Shown: positions 23,860 through 33,812 of the stretch, piece after piece | How the letters are laid out: each line of letters opens with the position of its first letter | How positions within the stretch are numbered: position 1 is the stretch's first letter | NCBI GenBank assembly: GCA_017446745.1 | Contig: JAFSQF010000111.1 | Location: 1-60,740, forward strand | From: Bacteroidales bacterium | GTDB taxonomy: Bacteria; Bacteroidota; Bacteroidia; Bacteroidales; P3 | Length of the DNA stretch: 60,740 nt | Direction of reading: 5' to 3' | Translations under genes and position numbers: made by a program | The notes under the pieces: model-generated | Told to the model about the DNA's origin: nothing | Seen by the model: the letters and a program-made list of their open reading frames with translations, nothing else | Databases searched by the model: none

Positions 23860-24969
23860 ATGAAGACGTATGACTTTATAGTTGTCGGTGCCGGACTTTT
23901 TGGCTCGGTCTTTGCTCATGAAGCTGCAAGGCAGGGCAAGAGTTGCTTGGTGGTGGAACGGCGCAAACATATCGGCGGTAATTGTTACACCAAGAACGTC
24001 AATGGCATCAATGTGCACTGGTATGGCGCCCATATCTTCCACACCTCCGACGAGGCCGTTTGGGAATACATGAACCGCTTTTGCCGCTTCAACCACTACG
24101 TCAACAGCCCCATCGCCAACTATAAAGGGCAGCTCTACAACCTGCCTTTCAACATGAACACTTTCTGCAAGCTTTGGCCCGACGTGCATACGCCCGACGA
24201 GGCTCGCGCGCGCATAGCGCAGCAGCAGGCCGAGTTCGCCGACATCACGGAGCCGCGCAACCTGCTCGAACAAGGCATGAAACTGGCCGGACGCGACATC
24301 TTCGAAAAACTGGTGAAAGGCTATTCCGAGAAGCAATGGGGACGCCATGCTGAACAAATCCCCGCTTCCGTGCTGCGCCGCTTGCCTATGCGTTTCACGT
24401 TCAACAACAACTATTTCGACGACCCCCATCAGGGTATTCCCATCGGCGGATATACACCAATATTCGATAAACTTTTGGATGGCGTCGAGGTGCAACTCGG
24501 AACCGATTTCTTGGCCCATCGTAACGTGCTGACGGCTATGGCTGATAGAATCCTCTTCACAGGACCTCTTGATGCCTATTTCAACTATCGGCTGGGCCAT
24601 CTGGATTGGCGCTCGTTGCGTTTTGACCACCAGCTGAAACGGGGCATGGACAATTTCCAGGGCAACGCTGTGTTCAACTTCACGGATGCCGAGACGCCCT
24701 ACACCCGTATCTTGGAGCACAAGCATTTCGAATTCGGCCAGCAGCCCGACACCGTGGTTACCTATGAATATCCTTCTGAATGGAAGCCTGGCGACGAACC
24801 CTTTTATCCCGTCAACGATGCGCGCAACGAAGCCCTTGCCGCCGACTACCGTAAAATGGCGGCCTCCGAACCTAATGTGAGTTTCGGAGGCCGCCTGGGC
24901 GAATACAAGTATTATGATATGGATATAACCGTGGCGCAAGCCCTGCGCCATCCATGGCTTCACGAGTGA
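23860..24969 (+). CDS. glf: UDP-galactopyranose mutase
   Basis: Glf is a flavoenzyme that converts UDP-galactopyranose to UDP-galactofuranose for surface glycans. From ATG 23860 the 369-residue product starts with the FAD-binding motif VVGAGLFGS (residues 8-16), then RRKHIGGN, the GAHIFHT block, KGYSEKQWG and PIGGYTPIF, and ends with the flavin-contacting LGEYKYYDMD. Length is typical. The start lies 11 bases after the preceding stop; an earlier in-frame ATG overlaps that gene. Galactofuranose and a polyol-phosphate transferase side by side suggest one polysaccharide assembly unit. Confidence 0.95.
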   Translation: MKTYDFIVVGAGLFGSVFAHEAARQGKSCLVVERRKHIGGNCYTKNVNGINVHWYGAHIFHTSDEAVWEYMNRFCRFNHYVNSPIANYKGQLYNLPFNMNTFCKLWPDVHTPDEARARIAQQQAEFADITEPRNLLEQGMKLAGRDIFEKLVKGYSEKQWGRHAEQIPASVLRRLPMRFTFNNNYFDDPHQGIPIGGYTPIFDKLLDGVEVQLGTDFLAHRNVLTAMADRILFTGPLDAYFNYRLGHLDWRSLRFDHQLKRGMDNFQGNAVFNFTDAETPYTRILEHKHFEFGQQPDTVVTYEYPSEWKPGDEPFYPVNDARNEALAADYRKMAASEPNVSFGGRLGEYKYYDMDITVAQALRHPWLHE

Positions 24970-25067
24970 TTGTGGCTGCTTTTAAGTGTTAGTTCAAGTA
25001 ATTATCCGTAACTGAACAAAATCCAATTTGTTGTTTGTTGTTTGACTTGCTGGTTTGTAGGCAATAC

Positions 25068-25673
25068 TTAACTCTTGGCACCGGTTTTTTTCTCAATCTT
25101 GATGTAGTTGGGCATAGGAACGGTGTAGCTGCCGACGTTGAGTGAGGGCTTGATGCGGAGCCCCACTTTCGACGAGGTGCCGTCGCTCTTGAAGCTGCTG
25201 ACAAAGTTCTTCAGCGACTGTATGCCGTCCTTGCTGAACATACTGTAGAGGTCGGTGCTCACGCCCAGCGGAACGGCGGTGGTGGCATTCTTAGTGATGG
25301 TGTATTTCTTGTTGGAACTGCCGTTGGCGAACTGGCTGCCGTCGATGTCGAGAATCCAGTCCATCATGGAGAGGGCGGCATTGTTCTGTGTGGGGTTCTT
25401 CACGTTGATGTTGACGTTCATGGCCATGGGGACTTTCTTGTTGAGAAGCGAATTGGTGAGGTTGAGGACGTCAGAGGCTGAAATTTGGCCGTTGGTGAGC
25501 TTCTTGACGTTGATGCCGGCAACGGTGAGGTTGGTTACATCCTTCAGGCTGTATTCGCAGTTGGCAAGGTTAGCAAGCTCGGCCACTTGAGAGCCGACGG
25601 ATTTGACGACATCACATGATGGAAGGGTCATGCAGGTGGCTGCTATGAGTAGGCAGCAAAAGATTTTTTTCAT
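25068..25673 (-). CDS. Lipoprotein with LEA14-like beta-sandwich
   Basis: The 201-residue protein has a lipoprotein signal (MKKIFCCLLIAATCMTLPSC, Cys20). The mature region carries LTVAGINVKKL, then VPMAMNVNINVKNPTQNNAAL, a pattern seen in LEA-2/WHy-type beta-sandwich lipoproteins of Bacteroidales, with paired KKYTITKN and VGLRIKPSLNVG strands later. No enzyme motif is visible; a structural envelope role is likely. It is a single gene, convergent with glf and divergent from glnS. A TAATTTTG -7-like sequence lies at 25780-25787 on its strand. Confidence 0.7.
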   Translation of the reverse strand: MKKIFCCLLIAATCMTLPSCDVVKSVGSQVAELANLANCEYSLKDVTNLTVAGINVKKLTNGQISASDVLNLTNSLLNKKVPMAMNVNINVKNPTQNNAALSMMDWILDIDGSQFANGSSNKKYTITKNATTAVPLGVSTDLYSMFSKDGIQSLKNFVSSFKSDGTSSKVGLRIKPSLNVGSYTVPMPNYIKIEKKTGAKS

Positions 25674-25818
25674 TTTTTTTTACTTTTTATTTTTTTTCTC
25701 TGATTTCTAAACCACCAGGCATTCTGTCTGCGACGCTTTTTGTAATCGTGGCAGCACATCACCTGAAAAAAATGATTTGCAAAATTACGAATAATTTCTT
25801 CATGTGAGAAAAAAAATG

Positions 25819-25826
25819 TATTTTTG
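25819..25826 (+). promoter_or_regulatory. Probable -7 element of glnS
   Basis: TATTTTTG fits the Bacteroidota -7 consensus 89 bases before the glnS start; the upstream -33 match is poor. Confidence 0.45.
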
Positions 25827-25914
25827 TAGTTTGTTTAACAAATAATGTTTTAAAATAACTTTTTATGTCTCAGGATGCTGCATGAAGGCATCTGTAATAA
25901 TTTTTTAGAAAGTA

Positions 25915-27639
25915 ATGGAAGAAAACAACGAAAAGCAGCTGAATTTCCTCGAGGAAATTATAGAAAAAGGTCTTAATGACGGCACTTATAAGTCTATCCT
26001 TACCCGTTTCCCACCCGAACCTAACGGCTATCTTCATATCGGACACGCCAAGTCTATCTGCATCAATTTCGGCCTCGCAAAAAAATATGGTGGCAAGACT
26101 AACCTGCGTTTCGACGACACCAACCCGGTGAAGGAAGACACCGAATATGTAGACTCCATCCAGAACGACATCCGTTGGCTTGGCTTTGAATGGGCGGGGG
26201 TGCATTATGCCAGCGACTATTTCGACCAACTCTATGAGTGGGCCGAGGTGTTGATCCAGAAAGGACTGGCTTATGTCGACGACCAGACGCTCGACGAAAT
26301 ACGTCAGAATCGCGGCACGGTAACCACCCCGGGCACCAACAGCCCCTATCGCGACCGCTCGGTCGACGAGAACCTCGACCTCTTCCGCAGAATGAAGGCC
26401 GGCGAGTTCGAGGACGGCTCCAAGGTGCTTCGCGCTAAAATCGACATGGCCCACCCCAACATGATGTTCCGCGACCCCATCATGTACCGTATCCTCCATG
26501 CCCACCATCATCGCACCGGCGACAAGTGGTGTATCTACCCCATGTACGATTACGCCCATGGCCAGAGCGATTCCATTGAGAATATCACCCACAGCATCTG
26601 CACCCTCGAGTTCGACATCCATCGTCCTCTCTACGACTGGTTCATAGAACAGCTGGGCATCTTCCCGAGCCACCAGTACGAATTTGCACGCCTTAACATC
26701 AACTACACCGTGATGTCGAAACGCAAGCTCCTGCAACTTGTGAAGGAAGGCTACGTCAGCGGATGGGACGACCCCCGCATGCCCACCATCTGCGGCTTCC
26801 GCCGCCGCGGCTACACTCCCGAGAGCATTCGCAATTTCTGTGAGCAGATCGGCGTGGCAAAACGCGACAATGTCATAGACTATGTGCGTCTCGAGAACAG
26901 CTTACGCGACCACCTCAACAAGGTGGCACAGCGCCGCATGGCAGTCCTCAACCCCGTGAAACTCGTGATAGACAACTATCCCGAAGGACAGAGCGAGATG
27001 CTGACCGCCGTGAACAACCCCGAATGCGAGGCCGACGGCACGCGTGAGGTGCCTTTCTGCCGCGAGCTCTTCATCGAACGTGAGGACTTCATGGAAGAAG
27101 CCCCCAAAAAATATTTCCGCCTCAGCATCGGGCGCGAGGTGCGTCTGCGCTACGCCTACTTCGTGACGGCACAGAGCGTGGAGAAGGATGCCGAGGGCAA
27201 TATCACATGCATACATTGCACCTACGACCCCGCCACGCGCGGCGGCGACGCCCCCGACGGACGCAAGGTGAAGGGCACCATCCACTGGGTCTCCGCTCAG
27301 CATGCCGTCGACGCCGAGGTGCGCCTCTTCGACCGCCTCTTCGCCACCGAAGCCCCCGACGAGGTGGAGGAAGGCCATACGTTCCTCGACAACCTCAACC
27401 CCAATTCGCTGACGGTGCTGAAAAACTGCAAGGTGGAGCCTCGTTTGAAGGAGGATGTGAAGCAGGCTGAGGCATCATCCTGGGCCTTGGCACTCAGTGA
27501 GAATGGTGTCGATGCCCCCTTGCGCTTCCAGTTCGAACGTCTGGGCTATTTCTGCACCGACCCCGACGGCGATGCCGAACACCTGGTCTTCAACCGCTCC
27601 TGCACCCTTAAGGACTCATGGGCAAAAATAAAGGAGTAA
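25915..27639 (+). CDS. glnS: Glutaminyl-tRNA synthetase
   Basis: The 574-residue class I enzyme charges tRNA-Gln with glutamine. It carries the HIGH motif in [18 protein letters not shown], the RFDDTNP block, and the KMSKS equivalent VMSKRKL, followed by the two anticodon-binding beta-barrels ([25 protein letters not shown]) and the final [11 protein letters not shown]. Length matches bacterial GlnS without a YqeY fusion. A direct GlnRS means this organism need not use the Glu-tRNA amidotransferase route for glutamine. The stop lies 8 bases before the next gene, which has an SD-like AAGGAG inside the glnS end. Confidence 0.97.
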   Translation: MEENNEKQLNFLEEIIEKGLNDGTYKSILTRFPPEPNGYLHIGHAKSICINFGLAKKYGGKTNLRFDDTNPVKEDTEYVDSIQNDIRWLGFEWAGVHYASDYFDQLYEWAEVLIQKGLAYVDDQTLDEIRQNRGTVTTPGTNSPYRDRSVDENLDLFRRMKAGEFEDGSKVLRAKIDMAHPNMMFRDPIMYRILHAHHHRTGDKWCIYPMYDYAHGQSDSIENITHSICTLEFDIHRPLYDWFIEQLGIFPSHQYEFARLNINYTVMSKRKLLQLVKEGYVSGWDDPRMPTICGFRRRGYTPESIRNFCEQIGVAKRDNVIDYVRLENSLRDHLNKVAQRRMAVLNPVKLVIDNYPEGQSEMLTAVNNPECEADGTREVPFCRELFIEREDFMEEAPKKYFRLSIGREVRLRYAYFVTAQSVEKDAEGNITCIHCTYDPATRGGDAPDGRKVKGTIHWVSAQHAVDAEVRLFDRLFATEAPDEVEEGHTFLDNLNPNSLTVLKNCKVEPRLKEDVKQAEASSWALALSENGVDAPLRFQFERLGYFCTDPDGDAEHLVFNRSCTLKDSWAKIKE

Positions 27640-27646
27640 AGATACT

Positions 27647-29158
27647 ATGCGACGTCAGGCCAGCCTATATCTGATTGTCATTGGCATGTTCATGCTCTTT
27701 ATCTCGGGCAATTTCCTGACCGAGGGGCTGGCGCGTGTGGGCGTCGACAATGCCGTGGTGTCGCAACGTATGTCGGAAGGACTGGAAAATTTCTGGTTGC
27801 CATCCCTCAACACGCCAGGCAACCCCGACCGCTCCAACTATCTGCCCCTGGGCTATTGGTTGGAGAGCAAATGGTACGCTGTGTTTGGCACCAACTCGTT
27901 CTTGGTGGAGAAATTCTACTCTGTGCTGATTTTCTTGATCCTCGGCGTGTTGGTGGTGTGGATATGGAAGTTGGTGGGCAACAGTGTAAGCTCCGGATGG
28001 CTGCCGTTGCTCTGTTGGCTGACGATACCGCTGGTGTCGTGGTCGGCCACGAGCAACCTCCTCGAGGGGACCATGACCATTTTCATACTCCTTGCCGTTG
28101 CTTTCATGCACAAAGGCAGCCATGCGTCGTTCGTGGCGCGCACACGCCTGTCGCTGGATAAGGTCGCTGGCCGCTACAGGTTAGGGCGCACCACCTGGTT
28201 CGTCCTTGCCGCTTTGATGATGGAGCTGGCTTTCCTCGTCAAGGGCTTCGCCGGGTTGTTCCCACTGTCGTTCCCGTTGCTTTATTGGCTGATAGTGCGT
28301 CGCGAACGCCTCCTCTTCCCCCTTTACGAGACAGCGGTAATCCTGCTGGTGTGGTTCGCCACCCTCGGCATCATCGTGGCCTTTTCTCCCGAGGTCTACA
28401 ATCACCTCTACGACTATCTGCATAATCAGATGATTGGCGGCGTACTTCATGAACGCACCGTGGCCTCTCATTTTTTTATACTCTATGCTTTCCTGCGCCA
28501 GGCTGTTATCCCTATCGCTGTCATCGCGCTGCTGAGCATGGTGCGTATCAAGAGCAAACCGTTCTATCACTATCTGCTGTTTTGGCGCCACAAGGGCAAG
28601 CTCACCGCCGACCAGCAATCCCGAGCCCGTATGGGTTGGTTCTACCTCTGTCTGGGGCTCTCGGGTATCGTGCCTATTATGATAGGCCTGAAGCAGCAGG
28701 AGTTCTACCTGGTGCCGACCCTGCCGTTCTTCGCCATAGCTATGGCCTGCCTGCTCTTCGAGCTTGTCGACGACTGGATTGGCATGATGAACCCTCTGTC
28801 ACGAAAAGTGTCCACCATCCTTGGTGCCATTGTCTTTTGCATCGGTGTTGTGCTCAACTTGGCAAGTATCCAACGGGTCAGCAGCAACCATGATCTGCTG
28901 TACGACATGAAACTGATGCTGCCCTGCCTGGAAACGGACGAATGCGTCAGCGTCTCGCCCGAATTGTTTGAGATGCCTGAAGTCGAGGAATTCTTCTACC
29001 GCTATAAGGGCATCACTTTCGATACCGGATGGGACAACACACATCTGATAACCCTCTACAGCAAACCCGGGATGACGCCTGACAACGTTCAACTGAGCAA
29101 GCACGAATTGGCCACACGACAATACTCTTTGTGGCACATTAATAAATCTGACAATTAA
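27647..29158 (+). CDS. GT39/ArnT-like membrane glycosyltransferase
   Basis: The 503-residue protein has about ten to twelve hydrophobic segments. A first TM is followed by an extracytoplasmic loop (FLTEGLARVGVDNAV), then the SNYLPLGYWLESKWYAVFGTNS block, like ArnT/PMT enzymes that move sugars from polyprenyl-phosphate donors to lipid or protein. The usual acidic pair after TM1 is not clearly present, so donor and acceptor are unknown. It is translationally close to glnS (7-base gap), and a small lipoprotein follows. A role in lipid A, glycan or protein O-glycosylation is inferred. Confidence 0.75.
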   Translation: MRRQASLYLIVIGMFMLFISGNFLTEGLARVGVDNAVVSQRMSEGLENFWLPSLNTPGNPDRSNYLPLGYWLESKWYAVFGTNSFLVEKFYSVLIFLILGVLVVWIWKLVGNSVSSGWLPLLCWLTIPLVSWSATSNLLEGTMTIFILLAVAFMHKGSHASFVARTRLSLDKVAGRYRLGRTTWFVLAALMMELAFLVKGFAGLFPLSFPLLYWLIVRRERLLFPLYETAVILLVWFATLGIIVAFSPEVYNHLYDYLHNQMIGGVLHERTVASHFFILYAFLRQAVIPIAVIALLSMVRIKSKPFYHYLLFWRHKGKLTADQQSRARMGWFYLCLGLSGIVPIMIGLKQQEFYLVPTLPFFAIAMACLLFELVDDWIGMMNPLSRKVSTILGAIVFCIGVVLNLASIQRVSSNHDLLYDMKLMLPCLETDECVSVSPELFEMPEVEEFFYRYKGITFDTGWDNTHLITLYSKPGMTPDNVQLSKHELATRQYSLWHINKSDN

Positions 29159-29185
29159 GAACCCATTAATCGATACTTATAATAA

Positions 29186-29656
29186 ATGAATGTAAAGAAC
29201 AGATTGTTAAGGATGCTGATGGCACTGCTTGGCGTCATTGTTCTCGTGGGTTGCGGAGGAGCGTATGAGACGGGCGACTACTACAGCGTCAATGGCGTGA
29301 AAGGGGTGGTTGTCACCGCAACCGACAGTGTGCTGCTGGTTGTGTCGCTCGACGAGGCTCGAGGGCTGAACGCCGACTCCGCACTTGCATGGGGCGACGG
29401 CCCTGAGGAGTGGCACCTGCCATCGAAAACTGAGATCGAACAGCTGTGGCGCTTCAGGTCGGCCATCAACCAAACCTTGGAACGCAAAGGGATGGGGAGA
29501 ATTTTCGGCAGCCACACGTTCTACTGGAGCTCTACCGAATGCTCGCCGTCGCATGTCTACGCCTGCGGCCCGGATGGAGTGAAGTGCTATTTCCGTTCCA
29601 ACAAATCGCACCTCTACTGCGCCCGTAAAGTGATTCTTGTACCCGCTAAGCAGTAA
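29186..29656 (+). CDS. Small lipoprotein with DUF1566-like domain
   Basis: This 156-residue lipoprotein (signal LLGVIVLVGC, Cys about 23) has the pattern EEWHLPSKTEIEQLW and later HTFYWSSTE, the W-LP-...-YWSSTE signature of DUF1566/Lcl-type and formylglycine-enzyme-like folds. These domains occur in surface-bound proteins and may bind ligands; no catalytic role is evident. The domain is shorter than usual, with a CARKVILV end. It follows the GT39-like gene by 27 bases and may belong to the same transcript. Confidence 0.7.
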   Translation: MNVKNRLLRMLMALLGVIVLVGCGGAYETGDYYSVNGVKGVVVTATDSVLLVVSLDEARGLNADSALAWGDGPEEWHLPSKTEIEQLWRFRSAINQTLERKGMGRIFGSHTFYWSSTECSPSHVYACGPDGVKCYFRSNKSHLYCARKVILVPAKQ

Positions 29657-29750
29657 TAATTTGTTCTTTAACCTGTTGGTTTGAAGGCGACAATTAAATA
29701 ATTCAACAATTAAACATAGTAACTTAACGCAATAACACAATATATAAGAT

Positions 29751-32246
29751 ATGAAGATTTCATATAATTGGCTGAAAGAATATGTCGACACAGAGTTGAC
29801 ACCCAACGAGCTCGACGAGCTGTTGACCTTTTCGGGCCTTGAAATAGAAGGTGTGGAGAAGGTGGAGACCATTAAAGGAGGGCTCGAACATGTGGTTATA
29901 GCCCAGGTACTTACTTGCGAACCGCATCCCGATTCCGACCATCTGCACCTCACCACAGTGGATGTGGGCAAGGAAGAGCCTCTTCATATTGTCTGTGGTG
30001 CACCCAACGTGGCTGCCGGCCAGAAGGTGGTGTGCGCTCAGATCGGTACCAAAATATGGACCTCCGACACCGAATACCATGAGATCAAGAAAGGCAAGCT
30101 CCGCGGTGCTGTGAGCGAGGGCATGCTCTGTGCTGAGGACGAGCTGCAGCTGGGCACCAGCCATGATGGCATCATGGTCCTGCCTGACGACGCCCCTGTG
30201 GGAATGCCTGCCAAAGACTACTTCAAGGTGAAGGACGACTATACGCTTGAAGTGGCCATCACGGCCAACCGTTCCGACGCCACTTCGCATATCGGAGTGG
30301 CACGCGACGTGGTGGCGGTGCTCAATACGCGCCAGGGAGCCGACAAGCATATCCTCTGGCCCGAGGTGGCCAACGATATCACCGTGGGCCAGCAGAACGA
30401 TGCCCCGGGAGCCATCAGCGTCAACGTGGAACGCAACGACCTCTGCCCACGCTATAGCGGGCTGACCATACGCAACGTCAAGGTGGGTGAATCGCCCGAC
30501 TGGCTGAAAGATAAACTGCGCACCATCGGTCTGCGTCCCATAAATAATATTGTGGATATCACTAATTTCGTTCTCATGGAGGTGGGGCAGCCCCTCCACG
30601 CCTTCGATGCCGACCGTATAGCTGGCGGCAAGGTGGTGGTGCGCTGCCTTGACGAGGGAACCCCGTTTGTGACCCTCGACGGTGTGGAACGCAAGCTCGA
30701 CGGACGCGACCTTATGATCTGCAATGCCGGCCAAGGCGGCAATCCCGAGCCTATGTGCATCGCAGGGGTCTTCGGCGGTCAACAGTCGGGCGTTACGATG
30801 CAAACACGCAACATATTCATTGAAAGTGCTTATTTCAATCCGGTAAGTATCCGTAAAACCTCCAAGCGTCATGGACTGAAAACTGATGCATCGTTCCGCT
30901 ACGAGCGGGGATGCGACCCCAACATCACCCTGTGGGCACTGCGCCGTGCCGCCTATTTGGTGCAGCAACTGGCAGGCGGAGACCTCTGTGGCGATATCGT
31001 CGACGTCTACCCTCAACCCATCCAGCGCGCTACGGTCGACATCGATTTCAAGCGTGTCGCCGACCTGGTGGGCAAGGCCATACCTGTCGATGCTATACGA
31101 ACGGCACTGACATCGCTGGATATTGAGATCGTCGAGGAAACGGAGCAGGGCATGAGGCTCCTCATACCCACATGCAAGGTAGATGTCTACCGCGAATGCG
31201 ATGTGGTAGAGGAGATTATGCGCATCTATGGCTACAACAACATAGAAGTCGACGAACGCCTACACAGCTGCCTGGCCTATGGTGTGAAACCTAATCCCAA
31301 TAAGTTGAAGAACATAGCCTCCGACTATCTGACTTACAACGGATTCAACGAGATTATGAACAACTCGCTGACGCGCAGCAGCCTCTACGATGGCAATGCC
31401 GATTTCCCGTTGGAGCACTGTGTGAATATCATCAACCCCCTGTCGAAGGAATTGAACGTGATGCGCCAAACGCTGCTCTACGGGGCACTGGAATGCATGG
31501 TACGCAACATGAACCACAAGATTTACGACCAGAAAATCTATGAGTTCGGACGTTCATACGTGCAAAACAAAGAGGTGGAGCAGGAGCAGCCCGTCACGAA
31601 ACGGTTCACCGAGACGCAGCACCTCACCTTCCTCATCACCGGAGCTGTTCAGGGCGAGAGCTGGCATGCACCGCGCAAAGAAGTTGATTTCTACGATGCC
31701 AAGCAGCACCTCGAGAACCTCTTGCATCGCCTGCGCGTCCCCATGGGACGCATCGAGCAGGTACCGGCCACCGAGCATTTTCTTGCCGAAGGACTAGCCT
31801 ACAGGGTTCGCGACAACCAGAGGCAGCTGGCCGTGGTGGGACGTCTGTCAAAGGCCACGTTGCAAGCACAGGACTGCAAGCAGGAGGTGTACTATTGCGA
31901 TATCAATTGGGATATGCTTCTCAAGATGTTCCCCTCCAAGGAAATAACCTATACCGAAATACCCAAGTTCCCCGAGGTGCGCCGCGACCTGGCTCTGGTG
32001 GTGAAAAACGACGTGACATTCGCCCAGATAGAGCAGGTGGCTCTTCAGACTGAGAAGAAACTGCTTAAGAGCGTTTCGCTGTTCGACGTCTATCAGGGCA
32101 AAGGCATAGCCGATGGCTTCAAGTCGTATGCCGTCAGCTTTATCCTTCAAAGCGCGGACAAGACACTGAACGATAAGCAAATCGAGGCCGTTATGACCAA
32201 GATGCAGCAATCGCTCGAGAAACAGTTGGGGGCAAAAATACGATAA
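29751..32246 (+). CDS. pheT: Phenylalanyl-tRNA synthetase beta subunit
   Basis: The 831-residue subunit carries, in order, the N-terminal SYNWLKEYVD block, an EMAP-like tRNA-binding domain (about 40-150, PHPDSDHLHL), B3/B4 editing region, B5 domain, the catalytic-like core with RYERGCDPN and a C-terminal FDX-ACB domain that grips the tRNA (FPEVRRDLALVV...). It pairs with PheS, which is not next to it here; separated pheS and pheT are usual in Bacteroidota. Length is standard. A small conserved gene starts 4 bases after its stop. Confidence 0.97.
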   Translation: MKISYNWLKEYVDTELTPNELDELLTFSGLEIEGVEKVETIKGGLEHVVIAQVLTCEPHPDSDHLHLTTVDVGKEEPLHIVCGAPNVAAGQKVVCAQIGTKIWTSDTEYHEIKKGKLRGAVSEGMLCAEDELQLGTSHDGIMVLPDDAPVGMPAKDYFKVKDDYTLEVAITANRSDATSHIGVARDVVAVLNTRQGADKHILWPEVANDITVGQQNDAPGAISVNVERNDLCPRYSGLTIRNVKVGESPDWLKDKLRTIGLRPINNIVDITNFVLMEVGQPLHAFDADRIAGGKVVVRCLDEGTPFVTLDGVERKLDGRDLMICNAGQGGNPEPMCIAGVFGGQQSGVTMQTRNIFIESAYFNPVSIRKTSKRHGLKTDASFRYERGCDPNITLWALRRAAYLVQQLAGGDLCGDIVDVYPQPIQRATVDIDFKRVADLVGKAIPVDAIRTALTSLDIEIVEETEQGMRLLIPTCKVDVYRECDVVEEIMRIYGYNNIEVDERLHSCLAYGVKPNPNKLKNIASDYLTYNGFNEIMNNSLTRSSLYDGNADFPLEHCVNIINPLSKELNVMRQTLLYGALECMVRNMNHKIYDQKIYEFGRSYVQNKEVEQEQPVTKRFTETQHLTFLITGAVQGESWHAPRKEVDFYDAKQHLENLLHRLRVPMGRIEQVPATEHFLAEGLAYRVRDNQRQLAVVGRLSKATLQAQDCKQEVYYCDINWDMLLKMFPSKEITYTEIPKFPEVRRDLALVVKNDVTFAQIEQVALQTEKKLLKSVSLFDVYQGKGIADGFKSYAVSFILQSADKTLNDKQIEAVMTKMQQSLEKQLGAKIR

Positions 32247-32249
32247 ACG

Positions 32250-32669
32250 TTGGGACTGGAGCGATACGACATCAAGATTCTGTTGGCCCTGAACCAGAGC
32301 ATAGCCGGACGGAAGGATTTCTTTCGGTGGCTGTTGGACAACGGCTATCCCGAGTTGGCCGCTTTCTCCAACGCCATACGAGGCGACGTGGATGCCATGA
32401 AATGGCTTTTCGCCAACCATAACGAATGGCTGGCCGTACTCTCTAATGCCATCGACGGCGACGATAAGGCGCGAGTGTGGATTGGCAAGGCCTGTCACCC
32501 CTGCAACCTGATGTTCGCCCTGGCCTGCCGCGAGGATATCCGTGCTATAAGATGGCTACGCGACAGGCAACTCAACATCTTTTTGCTGATGGCGAAGGAG
32601 GTGGCCACAGTGCTCGAAACCCAAGCTTTGGAAAATCAAGGACCCTATGTGCTGCACTTCGGCTCGTGA
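32250..32669 (+). CDS. Conserved hypothetical helical protein
   Basis: The 139-residue product starts at TTG, 3 bases after the pheT stop; no ATG is available near it. The protein has repeated motifs of the form LLDNGYPELAAFSNAIRGD, MKWLFANHNEWLAVLSNAIDGD and a third weaker unit with ACREDIRAIRWL, resembling a degenerate ankyrin-like solenoid of about 33-residue repeats. Similar small proteins appear in Bacteroidetes genomes without known role. Tight spacing suggests co-translation with pheT. Confidence 0.7.
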   Translation: MGLERYDIKILLALNQSIAGRKDFFRWLLDNGYPELAAFSNAIRGDVDAMKWLFANHNEWLAVLSNAIDGDDKARVWIGKACHPCNLMFALACREDIRAIRWLRDRQLNIFLLMAKEVATVLETQALENQGPYVLHFGS

Positions 32670-32814
32670 CATACTTCGATATCCTTAACATTCTTTAACG
32701 TTTTCAGCAAAATAATTGATTTCGCTTGCAAGTTAATATAAGAAACCGATACTAAATAGTACTTTATAGTATTACTTATAATATTACAAAACTGACAAAA
32801 CTAACACAACGTAA

Positions 32815-33732
32815 ATGGAAGAGAACACTTTTTCTCGCGAAGAAAACGGGAAGTCGCGGAGGCCGAACTTCGGCCGAGAGAGAAATGGCAAAGAGGGAAA
32901 CTTTGCCAATAATAAGCGTAAACCGAAGAAATTTAAGCCTTTAAAAGGCTCTGACGAGATTATCCAGAATAAAATAAAGCGCCGGAAGAACCGTCAGGCG
33001 CCGCCGGAGCAGAAACTCGATGGCACGACGCGCCTTAACAAGTACATCTCCAATGCGGGCATCTGTTCGCGTCGGGAGGCCGACAAGCTGATAGAGATAG
33101 GGGCCGTGATGGTGAATGGGGAGGTGGTGACCACTATGGGCTACAAGGTGAAGGAAGGCGACGTTGTGAGTTATGGCGGCGAGGTGCTGCGCAGCGAGCC
33201 GAAACGCTATTTCCTGCTCAACAAGCCCAAGGGCTTCATCACCACTGTCGACGACCCGCAGGAGCGCAACACGGTGATGCAGCTCATCCAGGGATGCTGC
33301 CGCGAACGCATCTACCCCGTGGGGAGGCTTGACAAGAACACCACGGGGCTGTTGCTTTTCACCAACGATGGCGCCTTGACCAAGCGCCTCACTCATCCGT
33401 CGTCGAGAGTGTACAAGATTTATCAAGTTGAGACCGACCGTCCCGTCTCACGGGAAGATATGCAGCAGATGCTCGACGGCGTTGAACTTGAGGATGGGCC
33501 TATAGCTGTCGACGACATACAGTACCAGCCGCAGGCCAAGGACCGCCGTTGTGTCGGCGTGGCCCTGCATTCCGGTCGCAACCGCATCGTGCGTCGTCTC
33601 TTCGAACATTTTGGCTACGAAGTGGTCAAGCTGGACCGCACCGTCTTTGCCGGCCTAACCAAGAAAGACCTTCCGCGAGGACGCTACCGCGAGCTCACGC
33701 AGCAGGAGGTCAACTTCCTGCAAATGGTCTAA
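32815..33732 (+). CDS. rluB: 23S rRNA pseudouridine synthase, RluB/RsuA type
   Basis: This 305-residue enzyme isomerises a uridine in rRNA, probably U2605 of 23S. It has a 60-residue basic, low-complexity N-terminal extension (KRKPKKFKPLKG), an S4 RNA-binding domain (LNKYISNAGICSRREADKLI) and the catalytic domain with the Asp in VGRLDKNTTGLLLFTNDG and the C-terminal GRNRIVRRLFEHFGYEV block. Length beyond the usual 250-290 comes from the charged extension, common in Bacteroidota. The precise target is inferred. A strong terminator follows 17 bases after the stop. Confidence 0.9.
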   Translation: MEENTFSREENGKSRRPNFGRERNGKEGNFANNKRKPKKFKPLKGSDEIIQNKIKRRKNRQAPPEQKLDGTTRLNKYISNAGICSRREADKLIEIGAVMVNGEVVTTMGYKVKEGDVVSYGGEVLRSEPKRYFLLNKPKGFITTVDDPQERNTVMQLIQGCCRERIYPVGRLDKNTTGLLLFTNDGALTKRLTHPSSRVYKIYQVETDRPVSREDMQQMLDGVELEDGPIAVDDIQYQPQAKDRRCVGVALHSGRNRIVRRLFEHFGYEVVKLDRTVFAGLTKKDLPRGRYRELTQQEVNFLQMV

Positions 33733-33748
33733 AGACCGCTTCACGATA

Positions 33749-33799
33749 TTCAACCATGAAAAAAGCCGCACAAAGTGTGCGGCTTTTTTCATGGTTGAA
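33749..33799. terminator. Bidirectional terminator with 24-bp perfect arms
   Basis: TTCAACCATGAAAAAAGCCG and its exact complement flank an AAG loop; the arms (24 bp) contain A- and T-runs on each side of a GCCGCACA/TGTGCGGC stem. It sits between two convergent genes and can end both. Confidence 0.9.
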
Positions 33800-33812
33800 C
33801 ATTGAGGCTAAA

